Positions 1-8,920 of a stretch of DNA of 64,000 bases are shown here, in pieces. Each line of letters starts with the position of its first letter. Position 1 is the first letter of the stretch. Under the pieces are notes generated by a model. It was not told where the DNA came from and did not search any database. It saw only the letters and a program-made list of their open reading frames with translations. The position numbers and the translations under genes were made by a program. Origin of the DNA: Rhodocyclaceae bacterium (GTDB taxonomy: Bacteria; Pseudomonadota; Gammaproteobacteria; Burkholderiales; Rhodocyclaceae); assembly GCA_030824115.1 (NCBI GenBank), contig JAVBYI010000014.1, forward strand, positions 22,438 through 86,437, in the 5' to 3' direction.

Positions 1-39
1 ACGTACGGCACTCAGTGCAACAATTTCTTTATTGGACAT
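1..39 (-). CDS. acetyl-CoA acetyltransferase (thiolase), N-terminus only
   Basis: The minus strand starts an ORF at position 39 that runs off the left edge. It encodes MSNKEIVALSAVR, which matches the opening of acetyl-CoA C-acetyltransferases / beta-ketothiolases (typically '..EIVVLSAVRTAIG'). An AGGAG ribosome binding site lies 6-10 bases upstream. Only 13 residues are visible, so the assignment rests on this N-terminal signature; catalytic residues lie outside the window. Thiolases of this group condense or cleave acetyl-CoA units, for example in PHB synthesis. Confidence 0.55.
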   Translation of the reverse strand, partial: MSNKEIVALSAVR

Positions 40-81
40 TTTCCACTCCTGTTATTAGTAACGCATCAACAAAACGACGCC

Positions 82-1020
82 TCATGAACCTACCCAGCTG
101 GCCAGCGTCAGCAGCACCAGCAGGAGCAAACACAGTACGAGCGCACGCCACACGAGACCGATGGCACTTTGCAGATGATCAATATCGGCTTCATCGCCCA
201 TGCCCAGTTCGGGCCGCTCCTCGACGCCAATGGCTTCGGGCAGGGGCTGTCCCAACTTGACACCCAGCGCACCGCCACCACTCGCCAGGAGTATGCCGGC
301 GGCCGCATCGTGCCATTGTTGTGCCTGGGTGCGCCAGCAGTAGATCGCATCCTCAAAGTCGCCGACAATCGCAAAGGTCACCGCAGTCAGGCGCGCCGGC
401 AGCCAGTCGAGAAACTCGAAGGCCTGACGTGAAAACTCGCCAAAGGCATCGCGCGGGATGACAAAGCCTGATTCCGGCGTAGCCGGTGCTGCCTCCCGCT
501 GATTCATCGCAACGCTCAGGCGATACAGCAGCGCACCCGCCGGTCCCAGCAGCATGAACCAGAACAAAGGCGCAAACACATGACGATGCGACGCAAGAAT
601 TCCATCCTCAATGGTCAGCCGGACGATTTCCGAGGCACTCAGGCGCGAGCTTTCACGCCCGGTCCAGGCATGAAACAGGGTACGGGCACGCTCGATCTCA
701 CCGGCCCGCAGCGCCAGATGGATATTGGTAAAAAAATGGCTGAACTGGCGAAAGCCCATGAGGAAATACAGCATCGCCACCGAGAACAGCAGGGTCAGCA
801 CGGCATGCAGCATGTCCAGGCCGATCTGCACGCCCAGCACACACAGGGTGGGGACGGCCACGCCGACACCCCAGGCCGTCACGCCATGACGACGCTCGCC
901 ACCATTGAACTGTCGCTCGAGAAAGCGGGCATAGGCATCCAGCCACTCTTGCACACGCGCAGCGGGCGCGGCTTTCAACTGCTCGATGACGAGGACGACA
1001 AAAATACTGAGGAATGTCAT
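82..1020 (-). CDS. CobD/CbiB-family membrane protein
   Basis: This 312-residue protein has hydrophobic segments near residues 1-15, 55-90, 150-172 and 288-311. Its layout is that of the CobD/CbiB-related family often annotated as a cobalamin biosynthesis protein in betaproteobacteria. Family-like stretches include 'FTNIHLALRAGEIERA' and 'DWLPARLTAVTFAIVGDFED'. True CbiB makes adenosylcobinamide phosphate, but this branch is usually found without other cobalamin genes nearby, as here, so the reaction is uncertain. It ends 43 bases before the thiolase start on the same strand. The start ATG is the only one compatible with the N-terminal membrane segment. Confidence 0.7.
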   Translation of the reverse strand: MTFLSIFVVLVIEQLKAAPAARVQEWLDAYARFLERQFNGGERRHGVTAWGVGVAVPTLCVLGVQIGLDMLHAVLTLLFSVAMLYFLMGFRQFSHFFTNIHLALRAGEIERARTLFHAWTGRESSRLSASEIVRLTIEDGILASHRHVFAPLFWFMLLGPAGALLYRLSVAMNQREAAPATPESGFVIPRDAFGEFSRQAFEFLDWLPARLTAVTFAIVGDFEDAIYCWRTQAQQWHDAAAGILLASGGGALGVKLGQPLPEAIGVEERPELGMGDEADIDHLQSAIGLVWRALVLCLLLLVLLTLASWVGS

Positions 1021-1070
1021 GAACGAAGGGGAATTATGGGCAAAACCCTAGCCCAGCGAAGATAGCACAC

Positions 1071-1667
1071 TCACGTACCGGCATGACTAGGCCCCAGGAG
1101 GCTCTGACGCAGGCTGACAAACATCCCCGCTGTCGCTCCCCAGATGAAATAGTTGCGCCAGGGCACGGCCCAGTAGTGACGTAGCTGCCCCTGATACTCC
1201 CGGGCCTCGCGGCGATAATTAGTCGCATCCAGAAAAAAGGCGAGTGGCGGCTCAAACACCTCGGCCACCTCGAAATCGTCCAGTTGCAGATTGAGCGGCG
1301 GCGCCACCAGGCCCAATACTGGCGTCACGCGAAAGCCAGTACTCGTCCAGTATTCCGGCAGCACCGCCAGCACGGACACCTGCTCGGACAGAATGCCCAC
1401 CTCCTCGCGACTCTCGCGCAATGCGGTATCGACCGCGCTGCTGTCCGTCGGCTCGCAACGTCCGCCCGGAAAGCTGATCTGGCCGGCATGGTCGCGCAAA
1501 TGGGCGGTGCGCAGTGTCAGCAGCACGGACAGACCGGCCGGACGATCAACCACTGGGATCAGCACCGCAGCGGCGGTGGCCTCCCCTGCTTGCGGCAACT
1601 CCTCAACCTGCTGCATCGGATACAGGTTCAAACAGCGCTCACGCAGCCAGTCGGCAGTCCATTCCAT
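1071..1667 (-). CDS. Nudix hydrolase, CoA-pyrophosphatase type
   Basis: The 198-residue protein contains the UPF0035-type signature just before the Nudix box ('LLTLRTAHLRDHAGQISFPG', residues 49-68). A Nudix helix with RESREEVGI follows at about residues 84-92. This combination is typical of NudL-like enzymes that hydrolyse CoA or other nucleoside diphosphate derivatives. The catalytic REXXEE glutamates are present. It lies between the CobD/CbiB-like gene and an aspartic protease-like gene on the same strand, with short gaps, so a common transcript is likely. The true substrate cannot be read from the sequence. Confidence 0.85.
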   Translation of the reverse strand: MEWTADWLRERCLNLYPMQQVEELPQAGEATAAAVLIPVVDRPAGLSVLLTLRTAHLRDHAGQISFPGGRCEPTDSSAVDTALRESREEVGILSEQVSVLAVLPEYWTSTGFRVTPVLGLVAPPLNLQLDDFEVAEVFEPPLAFFLDATNYRREAREYQGQLRHYWAVPWRNYFIWGATAGMFVSLRQSLLGPSHAGT

Positions 1668-1673
1668 AGGCCA

Positions 1674-2327
1674 TCAATAGCGCTGCGTCAGGGTCATCGA
1701 CTGACCGTCGCGCCGAATATCCATGCGATTGAGAAAGCTCATGCCCAGCAGGACGACGGGCATATCCTGCTCATGCACCGTGGCATCGATATTCGACAAA
1801 GCGATGCCACCGATTTTCACGCTGTTCAGCTTCACCTTCCAGACGCGTGCCTGGCCATTGGCCGTCTGCGTGATGCCCGGCGTCCCCTTGTGCGGATCAA
1901 TGCCCGCCCGTCGCGCATCGGCCGCCCCGAGCGCAATATAGGTTGCCCCGGTATCGACCAGAAAGCGCATCGACGACCCGTTGATGCTGCCCTGAGTGAT
2001 GTAGTGACCGCCGCTATCCGCCATCAGGGTCAATACCGGCTTCTCGGCGCTTGCCGAGGACACCACGCTCTGACCGATCTGGATGCGACGCGACTTGCCG
2101 TCCACCTCGAACAACGCCGCCCCCGATTCGATCGCCAGCAGTTTGACGCCCTCGCCAGTCTTGGCCCCGACGGCCAGCGTCTGGCGCTTGCCGCCATCGA
2201 TCACCACCAGCGCCTTGCCGGGCAGCAAGCCCACCAGCGCGATATCCGCAGCCTGAGCCGCCATGCCGCAAATAGCCAGCATCGCGGCGCTACAATGTTT
2301 CAACGACAATACGCACTGTTTAGCCAT
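1674..2327 (-). CDS. retropepsin-like aspartic protease family protein, secreted
   Basis: Beginning at the ATG that gives MAKQC, the protein has 217 residues and opens with a signal peptide ending in an AQA-like site near residue 26. The clan AA motif FLVDTGATY lies at about 122-130, and the family's 'LLGMSFLNRMDI' motif lies near the C-terminus. It belongs to the TIGR02281-type retroviral-like aspartic protease family, probably periplasmic, and a substrate is unknown. Two more upstream ATGs exist, but the chosen start gives the cleanest signal peptide. The start codon overlaps the start of the divergent GATase gene by two bases, so both promoters must lie inside each other's coding region. 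Confidence 0.75.
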   Translation of the reverse strand: MAKQCVLSLKHCSAAMLAICGMAAQAADIALVGLLPGKALVVIDGGKRQTLAVGAKTGEGVKLLAIESGAALFEVDGKSRRIQIGQSVVSSASAEKPVLTLMADSGGHYITQGSINGSSMRFLVDTGATYIALGAADARRAGIDPHKGTPGITQTANGQARVWKVKLNSVKIGGIALSNIDATVHEQDMPVVLLGMSFLNRMDIRRDGQSMTLTQRY

Positions 2328-3021
2328 GAAACCCATTGCCATCTTTCGTCACAGTCCAGGGGAAGGTCCCGGCTATTTTGCCACTTTCCTCGAACGCCAC
2401 GGCATTCCCACACAGTTGATTTGCATCGATGCCGACGAATCTCCGCCGGCCACGCCAGAGGCCTTCTCCGGCCTGTGCTTCATGGGCGGGCCGATGAGCG
2501 TCAACGACGACCTGCCCTGGCTGCCGCCACTTTTCGAACTGATACGCCGTGCCGTCAGTGCCGACATTCCGGTCATTGGCCACTGCCTCGGCGGCCAGTT
2601 GATGAGCAAGGCGCTCGGCGGCGTGGTGACGAAAAACCCGGTCAAGGAAATCGGCTGGGGACAGGTCACTGTTACCGATCCGGTGGCACAGGACTGGTTT
2701 GGTGACATCGAAAGCTTCGAAGCCTTCCACTGGCATGGCGAAACCTTCAGCATCCCGGCCGGTGCCACACGCATCCTGAAAAGTGCCTACTGCGAGAATC
2801 AGGCCTTCATCATGGGTTCTCACCTCGGCATGCAATGCCACGTCGAAATGACCGCAGCCATGATCCGCCTCTGGTGCCGCCAATGGGCCGACGAGTGTGC
2901 GGCCGCCAGCGCCTCGGTGCTGACGCCGGCACAGATGAATGAACGCATTGAGGAACGGCTGACGGCAATGCGCGTCGCCGCTGACCGGCTCTACACGCGC
3001 TGGATAGCAGCGCTCAAGTAA
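2326..3021 (+). CDS. type 1 glutamine amidotransferase family protein
   Basis: This 231-residue protein is a class I GATase domain. The nucleophile elbow is GHCLGGQ with Cys87, and a CHVEMT motif supplies the His-Glu pair. It resembles GMP-synthase-like amidotransferases that lack a synthetase domain, so the acceptor is unknown. The start is set at MKPIAIF, because translation from further upstream would run deep into the divergent gene. The stop codon TAA is formed together with the first bases of a dispersed repeat copy that immediately follows. Confidence 0.8.
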   Translation: MKPIAIFRHSPGEGPGYFATFLERHGIPTQLICIDADESPPATPEAFSGLCFMGGPMSVNDDLPWLPPLFELIRRAVSADIPVIGHCLGGQLMSKALGGVVTKNPVKEIGWGQVTVTDPVAQDWFGDIESFEAFHWHGETFSIPAGATRILKSAYCENQAFIMGSHLGMQCHVEMTAAMIRLWCRQWADECAAASASVLTPAQMNERIEERLTAMRVAADRLYTRWIAALK

Positions 3022-3043
3022 AAGTCGGCGCTGGCGGGACGGC
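3020..3043 (-). repeat. dispersed 24-bp repeat, copy 1 (intergenic, at a stop codon)
   Basis: This is a perfect copy of the family whose core is GCCGTCCCGCCAGCGCCGAC plus TTTT, here in reverse orientation. Its first base is the last base but one of the GATase stop codon, and it ends 2 bases before the convergent yajQ stop codon, filling the gap between two convergent genes. Confidence 0.9.
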
Positions 3044-3045
3044 AA

Positions 3046-3540
3046 TTAGTCCCTGAAGTTGCCGTAGTTGAGCGGAAAATCGGTGATCGACTTTTTCACC
3101 AGTGCAATCGCCGCTTGCAAGTCGTCACGCTTGGCGCCGGTGACGCGCACGGCCTCGCCCTGAATCGCCGCCTGCACCTTGGTCTTGCTGTCCTTGATGA
3201 GCTTGACGATCTTCTTCGCCAATTCCTGATCGATGCCGCTCTTGATCTTCAGTTCCTGCTTGGTTTTGTTGCCGGAGATGGTTTGCACCGCACCGATGTC
3301 GAGGCGCTTGGTGCTCTCGTGCTCCTTCTTCTCCATCTCGGGAAAGAGGATGTCCTTGATCTGGCCGAGCTGGAAGTCGGAATCGCCGTGCAGCGTAATC
3401 AGCTTGTCCTTCTCGTTCAGTTCAGCCTTGGCGCTGGTGCCCTTGAAGTCGTAGCGGTTGCCGATCTGACGTCCCGCCACATCCACCGCATTCTTCAGGG
3501 CGACGAGATCGGCTTCGGAAGTGATGTCGAATGAAGGCAT
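3046..3540 (-). CDS. yajQ: YajQ family cyclic di-GMP-binding protein
   Basis: The 164-residue protein is close to full length for YajQ. It has the family start MPSFDITSEAD, the internal 'NRYDFKGTSA' block and the C-terminal 'DFPLNYGNFRD'. YajQ proteins bind nucleotides, and some bind cyclic di-GMP and act as co-regulators. The gene follows ppnP on the same strand by 12 bases. An HD-GYP and a GGDEF-EAL gene further along the window make cyclic di-GMP signalling plausible here, but no direct link is shown. Confidence 0.92.
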   Translation of the reverse strand: MPSFDITSEADLVALKNAVDVAGRQIGNRYDFKGTSAKAELNEKDKLITLHGDSDFQLGQIKDILFPEMEKKEHESTKRLDIGAVQTISGNKTKQELKIKSGIDQELAKKIVKLIKDSKTKVQAAIQGEAVRVTGAKRDDLQAAIALVKKSITDFPLNYGNFRD

Positions 3541-3552
3541 AGCGTACTCCGC

Positions 3553-3864
3553 TTATCCGAAGTGGCAGACGTAGTGATAAGGCTCACCCGTCACTTCGAT
3601 ATCGAAGGACGAGTTGCCGGGTACGTTAAAGCTTTGACCCGCGCTACAGCTTTTCCAGTCCTCGCCCTTGAGCTTGTAGCGACAGGTACCGGCCACAGTC
3701 TCCATGATTTCCGGGGCACCGGTATTGAAGGTCAGCGTGGCTGGCAGAATCACGCCAACGCTCTTCTTGGTGCCATCAGCGAACTGGACTGTATGGCTGA
3801 CACACTTGCCATCAAAATAGACGTTGGCCTTTTTGATGACGGATACGTTTTCAAACAGTGACAT
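3553..3864 (-). CDS. ppnP: pyrimidine/purine nucleoside phosphorylase
   Basis: From the ATG giving [13 protein letters not shown], the product is 103 residues, the usual size of PpnP (formerly DUF1255). It is a small cupin with the conserved '[16 protein letters not shown]' and '[18 protein letters not shown]' blocks. Family members phosphorolyse several nucleosides. A longer in-frame start would add five residues that do not match the family. It sits 2 bases after the DUF2788 gene and likely shares its transcript. Confidence 0.9.
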   Translation of the reverse strand: MSLFENVSVIKKANVYFDGKCVSHTVQFADGTKKSVGVILPATLTFNTGAPEIMETVAGTCRYKLKGEDWKSCSAGQSFNVPGNSSFDIEVTGEPYHYVCHFG

Positions 3865-3866
3865 GA

Positions 3867-4076
3867 TCAGATTCCCCACATTTTCTCGATGATGGTCTTA
3901 GCGACAAAACCCAGCATGCCGAACGCCAGGACGAAAAACAGCGCAAACGTACCAACCTTGCCTGCCTTCGAGCGATAGGCGAGTTCGCCGATGATGAAGA
4001 GCATGTAAAGCATGAAGGCCCCGAGGCCAAACGTCATGCCGAAATTCGCCACCTGCGCTTCGGTAAAGCCGAACAT
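3867..4076 (-). CDS. DUF2788 small membrane protein
   Basis: This 69-residue protein has two hydrophobic stretches (about 13-31 and 42-60) separated by '[12 protein letters not shown]'. This matches DUF2788, a small inner-membrane family of unknown function common in betaproteobacteria. Its ATG abuts the argG stop codon, suggesting translational coupling to argG. Confidence 0.75.
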   Translation of the reverse strand: MFGFTEAQVANFGMTFGLGAFMLYMLFIIGELAYRSKAGKVGTFALFFVLAFGMLGFVAKTIIEKMWGI

Positions 4077-5336
4077 TTACTTCTTCTTGGCCTTGACTGT
4101 ACGCTTGAGCCGCGCGTTCTCGGCGATGCGCATGCGCAAGGCGTTGAGCTTGATGAAGCCGGCCGCATCCTTCTGGTCGTAGGCACCGGCATCATCCTCG
4201 AAGGTGGCGATGGTCGGATCGAACAGTGAATCGGTTTTCGAATCGCGGCTGACGACGGTCACGGATCCTTTATAGAGTTTGACGCGCACCCAGCCGTTGA
4301 CACTCTGCTGCGTGTGATCGATCAGCACCTGCAGGGCCTTGCGCTCGGGACTCCACCAATAGCCGTTGTAAATCAGGCTGGCGTAGCGCGGCATCAGGTC
4401 GTCCTTGAGGTGCGCGACTTCGCGGTCAAGGCAGATCGATTCGATGCCTCGGTGCGCCTTGAGCAGAATGGTGCCACCGGGAGTTTCGTAGCAGCCGCGC
4501 GACTTCATACCGACATAGCGGTTCTCGACCAGGTCGAGGCGACCGACGCCATGCTTGCCGCCGATCTGGTTGAGCGTCGCCAGCAGTTCGTGCGGCTTCA
4601 TCTTCTTGCCATTGATGGCCACCAGATCGCCCGCCTTGAATTCGAGATCAAGGTATTCCGGCTTGGCCGGTGCCTTCTCCGGTGCAACCGTCCAGCGCCA
4701 CATCGACTCCTCTGCCTCTGCAGCCGGGTTTTCAAGATGTCGGCCTTCGTAGGAAATATGCAGCAAGTTGGCGTCCATCGAATAGGGCGAGCCACCCTTT
4801 TTGTGCTTCATGTCGACCGGAATGCCATGTTGCTCGGCATAGGCCATCAGCTTCTCGCGCGACAGTAGATCCCATTCGCGCCACGGTGCAATCACCTTGA
4901 CGTTGGGCATCAGCGCATAGGCACCCAGTTCGAAACGCACCTGGTCGTTGCCCTTGCCGGTGGCACCGTGGGAAATCGCCTGTGCACCGGTCTTGCGGGC
5001 AATCTCGATCAAGCGCTTGGCAATCAGTGGCCGGGCAATCGAGGTACCCAGCAGGTATTCGCCCTCATAAATCGTGTTGGCGCGGAACATCGGGAAAACG
5101 AAGTCGCGCACGAACTCCTCGCGCAGATCGTCGATGAAAATGTTCTTCGGCTGGATGCCGAACTTGAGCGCCTTGGCACGTGCCGGCTCCAGTTCCTCGC
5201 CCTGACCGAGATCAGCGGTAAAAGTTACCACCTCGCAGCCATAGGTATCCTGCAACCACTTGAGAATCACCGACGTGTCGAGACCGCCCGAATACGCCAG
5301 CACGACTTTCTTGATGTCTGATTTGCTCTTTGCCAT
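4077..5336 (-). CDS. argG: argininosuccinate synthase
   Basis: The 419-residue protein joins citrulline and aspartate with ATP to give argininosuccinate in arginine synthesis. The ATP PP-loop AYSGGLDTS lies at residues 14-22, and conserved blocks such as '[18 protein letters not shown]' and '[16 protein letters not shown]' follow. It is the third gene of an argD-argF-argG series on the minus strand and starts 11 bases after the argF stop. The Lys-rich C-terminus is slightly longer than usual. Confidence 0.97.
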   Translation of the reverse strand: MAKSKSDIKKVVLAYSGGLDTSVILKWLQDTYGCEVVTFTADLGQGEELEPARAKALKFGIQPKNIFIDDLREEFVRDFVFPMFRANTIYEGEYLLGTSIARPLIAKRLIEIARKTGAQAISHGATGKGNDQVRFELGAYALMPNVKVIAPWREWDLLSREKLMAYAEQHGIPVDMKHKKGGSPYSMDANLLHISYEGRHLENPAAEAEESMWRWTVAPEKAPAKPEYLDLEFKAGDLVAINGKKMKPHELLATLNQIGGKHGVGRLDLVENRYVGMKSRGCYETPGGTILLKAHRGIESICLDREVAHLKDDLMPRYASLIYNGYWWSPERKALQVLIDHTQQSVNGWVRVKLYKGSVTVVSRDSKTDSLFDPTIATFEDDAGAYDQKDAAGFIKLNALRMRIAENARLKRTVKAKKK

Positions 5337-5347
5337 TCCCGTTCCCT

Positions 5348-6271
5348 TTATTCCTTGATCTTGCCCAACACCAGATACTCGAGAAGCGCCTTCTGGGTAT
5401 GCAAGCGATTTTCCGCTTCATCCCAAACCACGCTTTGCGGCCCATCAATCACTTCAGCCGCGACTTCTTCACCGCGATGCGCTGGCAGACAATGCATGAA
5501 CACAGCCTCAGCTTTTGCCACGCGCATCATGTCACCATCCACCTGCCAATCGGCGAAGGCTTTCATGCGTGCCTCGTTCTCGGCTTCGAAACCCATCGAG
5601 GTCCACACGTCCGTGGTCACCAGATCAGCATCACGCGTCGCATCCATCGGATCGGCAAACTGCTCGAAATGATCGGTGCCGTAGAGGCCGGCACGCTCAG
5701 GCTCGACTTCGTAGCCCGGCGGTGTTGACACATGCACATTGAAATCGAGCAGTTCGGCCGCTTGTAGCCAAGTGTTGCACATATTGTTCGAATCGCCGAT
5801 CCAGGCCACGGTCTTGCCCTGAATCGGGCCGCGATGCTCAATGAAGGTAAAGATGTCCGCCATGATCTGGCAGGGGTGATATTCATTGGTCAGGCCGTTG
5901 ATGACCGGCACGCGCGAGTGGGTCGCAAAGCGTTCGATGATGTCCTGCTCGTAGGTACGGATCATCACGGCATCGCTCATGCGTGAAATCACCTCCGCCG
6001 CATCTTCCACGGGTTCGCCACGCCCCAACTGTGAGTCGCGCGTATTGAGGTAGATCGCCGATCCGCCGAGCTGGTGCATGCCGGCTTCGAACGAGAGGCG
6101 CGTACGCGTGCTGGCCTTCTCGAAGATCATCACCAGGGTGCGGTCTTCCAGTGGCCAGTACTTCTGGTAGCTTTTGAAACGCTGTTTGATGATGCGCGAG
6201 CGCTCGAACAGGTACTCGAATTCCTCGCGCGTGAAATCCTTGAATTGCAGGAAATGTCTTGGTGTGGCCAT
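5348..6271 (-). CDS. argF: ornithine carbamoyltransferase
   Basis: This 307-residue enzyme makes citrulline from ornithine and carbamoyl phosphate. The carbamoyl-phosphate motif STRTR, the ornithine loop 'DVWTSMGFE' and the catalytic HCLP motif are all present. The ATG giving [10 protein letters not shown] is chosen because a GAGGAG site lies 9 bases upstream; a TTG two codons earlier is too close to that site. It starts 12 bases after argD and belongs to the same arginine operon. Confidence 0.96.
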   Translation of the reverse strand: MATPRHFLQFKDFTREEFEYLFERSRIIKQRFKSYQKYWPLEDRTLVMIFEKASTRTRLSFEAGMHQLGGSAIYLNTRDSQLGRGEPVEDAAEVISRMSDAVMIRTYEQDIIERFATHSRVPVINGLTNEYHPCQIMADIFTFIEHRGPIQGKTVAWIGDSNNMCNTWLQAAELLDFNVHVSTPPGYEVEPERAGLYGTDHFEQFADPMDATRDADLVTTDVWTSMGFEAENEARMKAFADWQVDGDMMRVAKAEAVFMHCLPAHRGEEVAAEVIDGPQSVVWDEAENRLHTQKALLEYLVLGKIKE

Positions 6272-6283
6272 CTGCAATGCTCC

Positions 6284-7456
6284 TCAGGCAGCCACAAAGC
6301 GCTTGACGATAACCGCCAGCGTATCGACCAATTCATCGGCCTCGGCATCGCTCATCACCAGCGGCGGCAACAGGCGAATCACCTTGTCGGCCGTCACGTT
6401 GATCAGGATGCCGGCGTCCAGTCCCGCCGCCACCAGTGCGCCACAGGAACGATCAAGCTCGATGCCGATCATCAGGCCACTGCCCCGCACATCCACAATG
6501 GCGGCATTGCCGGCCAATGCACTCCGAACACGGGCGCGAATACGCTCGCCGAGGACAACGGCGCGATTAAGCAACTTTTCGTCCTCAAGGACCGCCAAGG
6601 TCGTCAGCGCCGCCACACACGCGAGCGGATTACCACCAAACGTCGAGCCATGATTGCCCGGCTTGAACACACCGGTGGCGGACCCAGCGGTCAGGCAAGC
6701 GCCGACAGGGACGCCAGAACCGAGACCTTTGGCCAATGTCATGACATCCGGCTTGATACCCGCGTGCTGATGGGCAAACCATGTGCCGGTACGGCCGATG
6801 CCGCACTGCACTTCATCCACCATGAAGAGCCAGCCCTGGGAATCACAAAGACGCCGCAAGCCACGCATGAAGTCCTCGTGGGCGATATGAATCCCGCCTT
6901 CCCCCTGCACCGGTTCAAACAGCACGGCAACCACATTCTTGTTGTTCGCTGCAACCTGCTCGATCGCCGCCAGATCGTCGAAGGGTACACGCACGAACCC
7001 CGGCACCAGCGGCTCGAAGCCGGCCTGCACCTTGCGATTGCCGGTGGCCGACAAGGTGGCCAGCGTACGGCCATGAAAAGCATGCTCCATCACGATGATG
7101 GCAGGTTGGTCAATTCCCTTGTTGTGCCCATAGAGACGAGCCAGTTTGATCGCCGCCTCATTGGCTTCGCAACCGGAATTGCAGAAGAACACCTCGTCCA
7201 TTGCCGCCAGTCCGGCCAAACGATCAGCCAGTACTTCCTGCTCGCGCACGGTATAGAGGTTGGAGACATGGATCAGCCGCGCAACCTGTGCAGCCAATGC
7301 AGTTGTCAGCCGTGGGTGCTTATGCCCCAGCGTATTGACCGCAATACCGGCCAGGCCATCAAGGTAGCGTCGCCCCTGCTCATCGAACAGAGTGCAACCA
7401 TCACCATGGGTAAACGCCACGGCTTGCCGGGCATAGTTTTTCATCAGGTGCGACAT
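6284..7456 (-). CDS. argD: acetylornithine / aspartate-family aminotransferase
   Basis: The 390-residue class III PLP aminotransferase converts N-acetylglutamate semialdehyde to acetylornithine. It has the PLP lysine in LAKGLGSG, the 'NSGCEANEAAIKLAR' block and the 'VDEVQCGIGRTG' block. It begins the arD-F-G gene series on this strand. About 35 bases upstream of its ATG lies a perfect GC stem followed by a run of eight U in the transcript, an arrangement that could attenuate or insulate this operon. Confidence 0.93.
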   Translation of the reverse strand: MSHLMKNYARQAVAFTHGDGCTLFDEQGRRYLDGLAGIAVNTLGHKHPRLTTALAAQVARLIHVSNLYTVREQEVLADRLAGLAAMDEVFFCNSGCEANEAAIKLARLYGHNKGIDQPAIIVMEHAFHGRTLATLSATGNRKVQAGFEPLVPGFVRVPFDDLAAIEQVAANNKNVVAVLFEPVQGEGGIHIAHEDFMRGLRRLCDSQGWLFMVDEVQCGIGRTGTWFAHQHAGIKPDVMTLAKGLGSGVPVGACLTAGSATGVFKPGNHGSTFGGNPLACVAALTTLAVLEDEKLLNRAVVLGERIRARVRSALAGNAAIVDVRGSGLMIGIELDRSCGALVAAGLDAGILINVTADKVIRLLPPLVMSDAEADELVDTLAVIVKRFVAA

Positions 7457-7491
7457 GATTCGCTCCGCTTATAGCAACAATTCCGTCATCG

Positions 7492-7528
7492 AAAAAAAAG
7501 ACGGCGGCCTCGAAACCGCGGCCGCCGT
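7492..7528 (-). terminator. intrinsic-terminator-like hairpin upstream of argD
   Basis: ACGGCGGCC (7501-7509) pairs with GGCCGCCGT (7520-7528) around a 10-base loop. Read on the minus strand, the stem is followed by eight T residues (7499-7492). It lies in the presumed leader of argD rather than after a minus-strand gene, so it could be an attenuator, or the terminator of antisense transcription through the ParA-like gene. Confidence 0.65.
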
Positions 7529-7655
7529 TTGTGCGGGATCCAGATCATAAGTGAAAAATTACGGCCTGTATAGGCCCGACATAGGCGTACCAACCAAGCC
7601 ACAAGCGATTATTCTCGAAGCCAGTCAAGTCGAAGAATATCCATTAGGGAAGATC

Positions 7656-8441
7656 GTGCGCATTGCAGTTTTCAATCAGAAAGGCGGAGTGGGTAAAACC
7701 ACGACCACGCTGAACCTCGCAGCAGCATCGGCTCGCCAGGGTAAGCGCTGCCTGCTGGTTGATCTGGACCCGCAAAACCATTTAAGCTCGATTCACACCA
7801 TCGATGGCATCGAGGCACGTGCCAGTATCTTCTCCCTCTACCAACACAATCGTCCGCTGGTTGAACTGGTCATTGAGTGGCCAACACTTGGCTGGCTGAT
7901 TCCTGCCCATGCAGAACTCATCAAAGTCGATTCGCTATTCGGCAAGGGACCCAACATCATCAACCGGCTGAAAGCCGGACTGAACGAACTGGCGGTGGCC
8001 GCGAACGACAAGGGGCAAAGCGACATTACTCTGATTGACTGCTGCCCCTTCCTGGGCGTGTTGTCACTCAACGCCCTCTTCGCAGCGGATGGCGTCCTTA
8101 TCCCCGTTTCGTCAGACCATTTAAGCCTGCGCGGAGCACAACAGATCAATCGCACCTTGACTGCACTTGAACCTGTCCTGAAGCGTCGCGTGCCACGTCG
8201 CTATTTGCTGACACGCTACGACCGTCGGCGGCGCATGAGCCAGGAGATACTGGCACAGATGCAAACCTTGTTTGGTACGGATGTGTGTACGACAGTCATT
8301 TCCGAAAATGTCGCTGTCGCAGAGTCACCTGCTCTCGGCTGCGACGTCTTCGCCCACGCGGCTTCAAGCCGTGGTGCCCTGGACTATGCTGCGCTGCTCG
8401 ATGAATTGATGGTGACGGGATTTATCACCAGTACAGACTGA
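7656..8441 (+). CDS. ParA-family ATPase (single-gene type)
   Basis: The product has about 261 residues from the GTG that gives (M)RIAVFNQKGG, with AGGGA 6-10 bases upstream. An upstream in-frame GTG at 7551 has no family similarity. The deviant Walker A motif KGGVGKTT lies at residues 9-16, followed by 'LLVDLDPQNHLSS' and 'DITLIDCCPFLG'. This is a MinD/ParA-type partition or positioning ATPase. No parB-like gene is adjacent, so it is probably an orphan that positions a cellular cargo rather than a plasmid segregation gene. It interrupts an otherwise housekeeping arrangement between the arg genes and a DUF3579 gene. Confidence 0.85.
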   Translation: MRIAVFNQKGGVGKTTTTLNLAAASARQGKRCLLVDLDPQNHLSSIHTIDGIEARASIFSLYQHNRPLVELVIEWPTLGWLIPAHAELIKVDSLFGKGPNIINRLKAGLNELAVAANDKGQSDITLIDCCPFLGVLSLNALFAADGVLIPVSSDHLSLRGAQQINRTLTALEPVLKRRVPRRYLLTRYDRRRRMSQEILAQMQTLFGTDVCTTVISENVAVAESPALGCDVFAHAASSRGALDYAALLDELMVTGFITSTD

Positions 8442-8444
8442 AGC

Positions 8445-8666
8445 TCAGCGGCTGAGCAAGCCAAGTATCTCTTCGTAACTCGTCGAAGGACTCCGCCCGG
8501 TCCCGGACTGGCAAACGCACTCCAGCACTTCGCAATTGTGATACATCTGCTGCAGTTTGCGCCGCGCATCGGACTCATCCTGCCCCTGAATCAGAAGATT
8601 ATCGACCGTCATGCCGACACGCGTCCGAATACGGAATCCATATTTGGTGAAGACGGGAAGCTGCAT
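8445..8666 (-). CDS. uncharacterised 73-residue protein
   Basis: This ORF converges on the ParA-like gene with a 3-base gap. It has an AAGGA site 6 bases before its ATG. The soluble product contains two nearby cysteines ('NCEVLECVCQSG') and an acidic-basic middle. I recognise no family. Its tight 3' apposition to the ParA gene and good ribosome site suggest a real gene, possibly acquired with its neighbour. Confidence 0.55.
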   Translation of the reverse strand: MQLPVFTKYGFRIRTRVGMTVDNLLIQGQDESDARRKLQQMYHNCEVLECVCQSGTGRSPSTSYEEILGLLSR

Positions 8667-8837
8667 CTCAGTTCCTTATCTTTCAATAAGATGTGGAAAG
8701 TATATAAACCAATCCCTAGAAGTGCAATCCATTTACATGGTTATTAAGCGCTTTATCGCGATAAAACAACACCTGCCTCCACCCAGCCAAGCCGCGCCGC
8801 CCCAACACGCATCCGGCCGATTAAATTATGTTTTTGC

Positions 8838-8843
8838 TATAAT
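8838..8843 (+). promoter_or_regulatory. candidate -10 element for the DUF3579 gene
   Basis: A perfect TATAAT lies in an A/T-rich stretch (8690-8860) about 80 bases before the DUF3579 start. No good -35 hexamer is visible, only an extended-type TTGC just before it. Confidence 0.4.
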
Positions 8844-8920
8844 TCACGCAGTTAATATTGTGTTTGGCGCATACAGCGTCCCAACAAGTTAGACCAAGCC
8901 CCCACACGCCGCACGCCCCC

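Noticed and set aside
2320..3045. Open frames beginning MPSRQRR at repeat copies on the wrong strand
   Set aside because: The ATG and first codons are supplied by the repeat itself; the rest is antisense shadow. These are annotation traps rather than genes.
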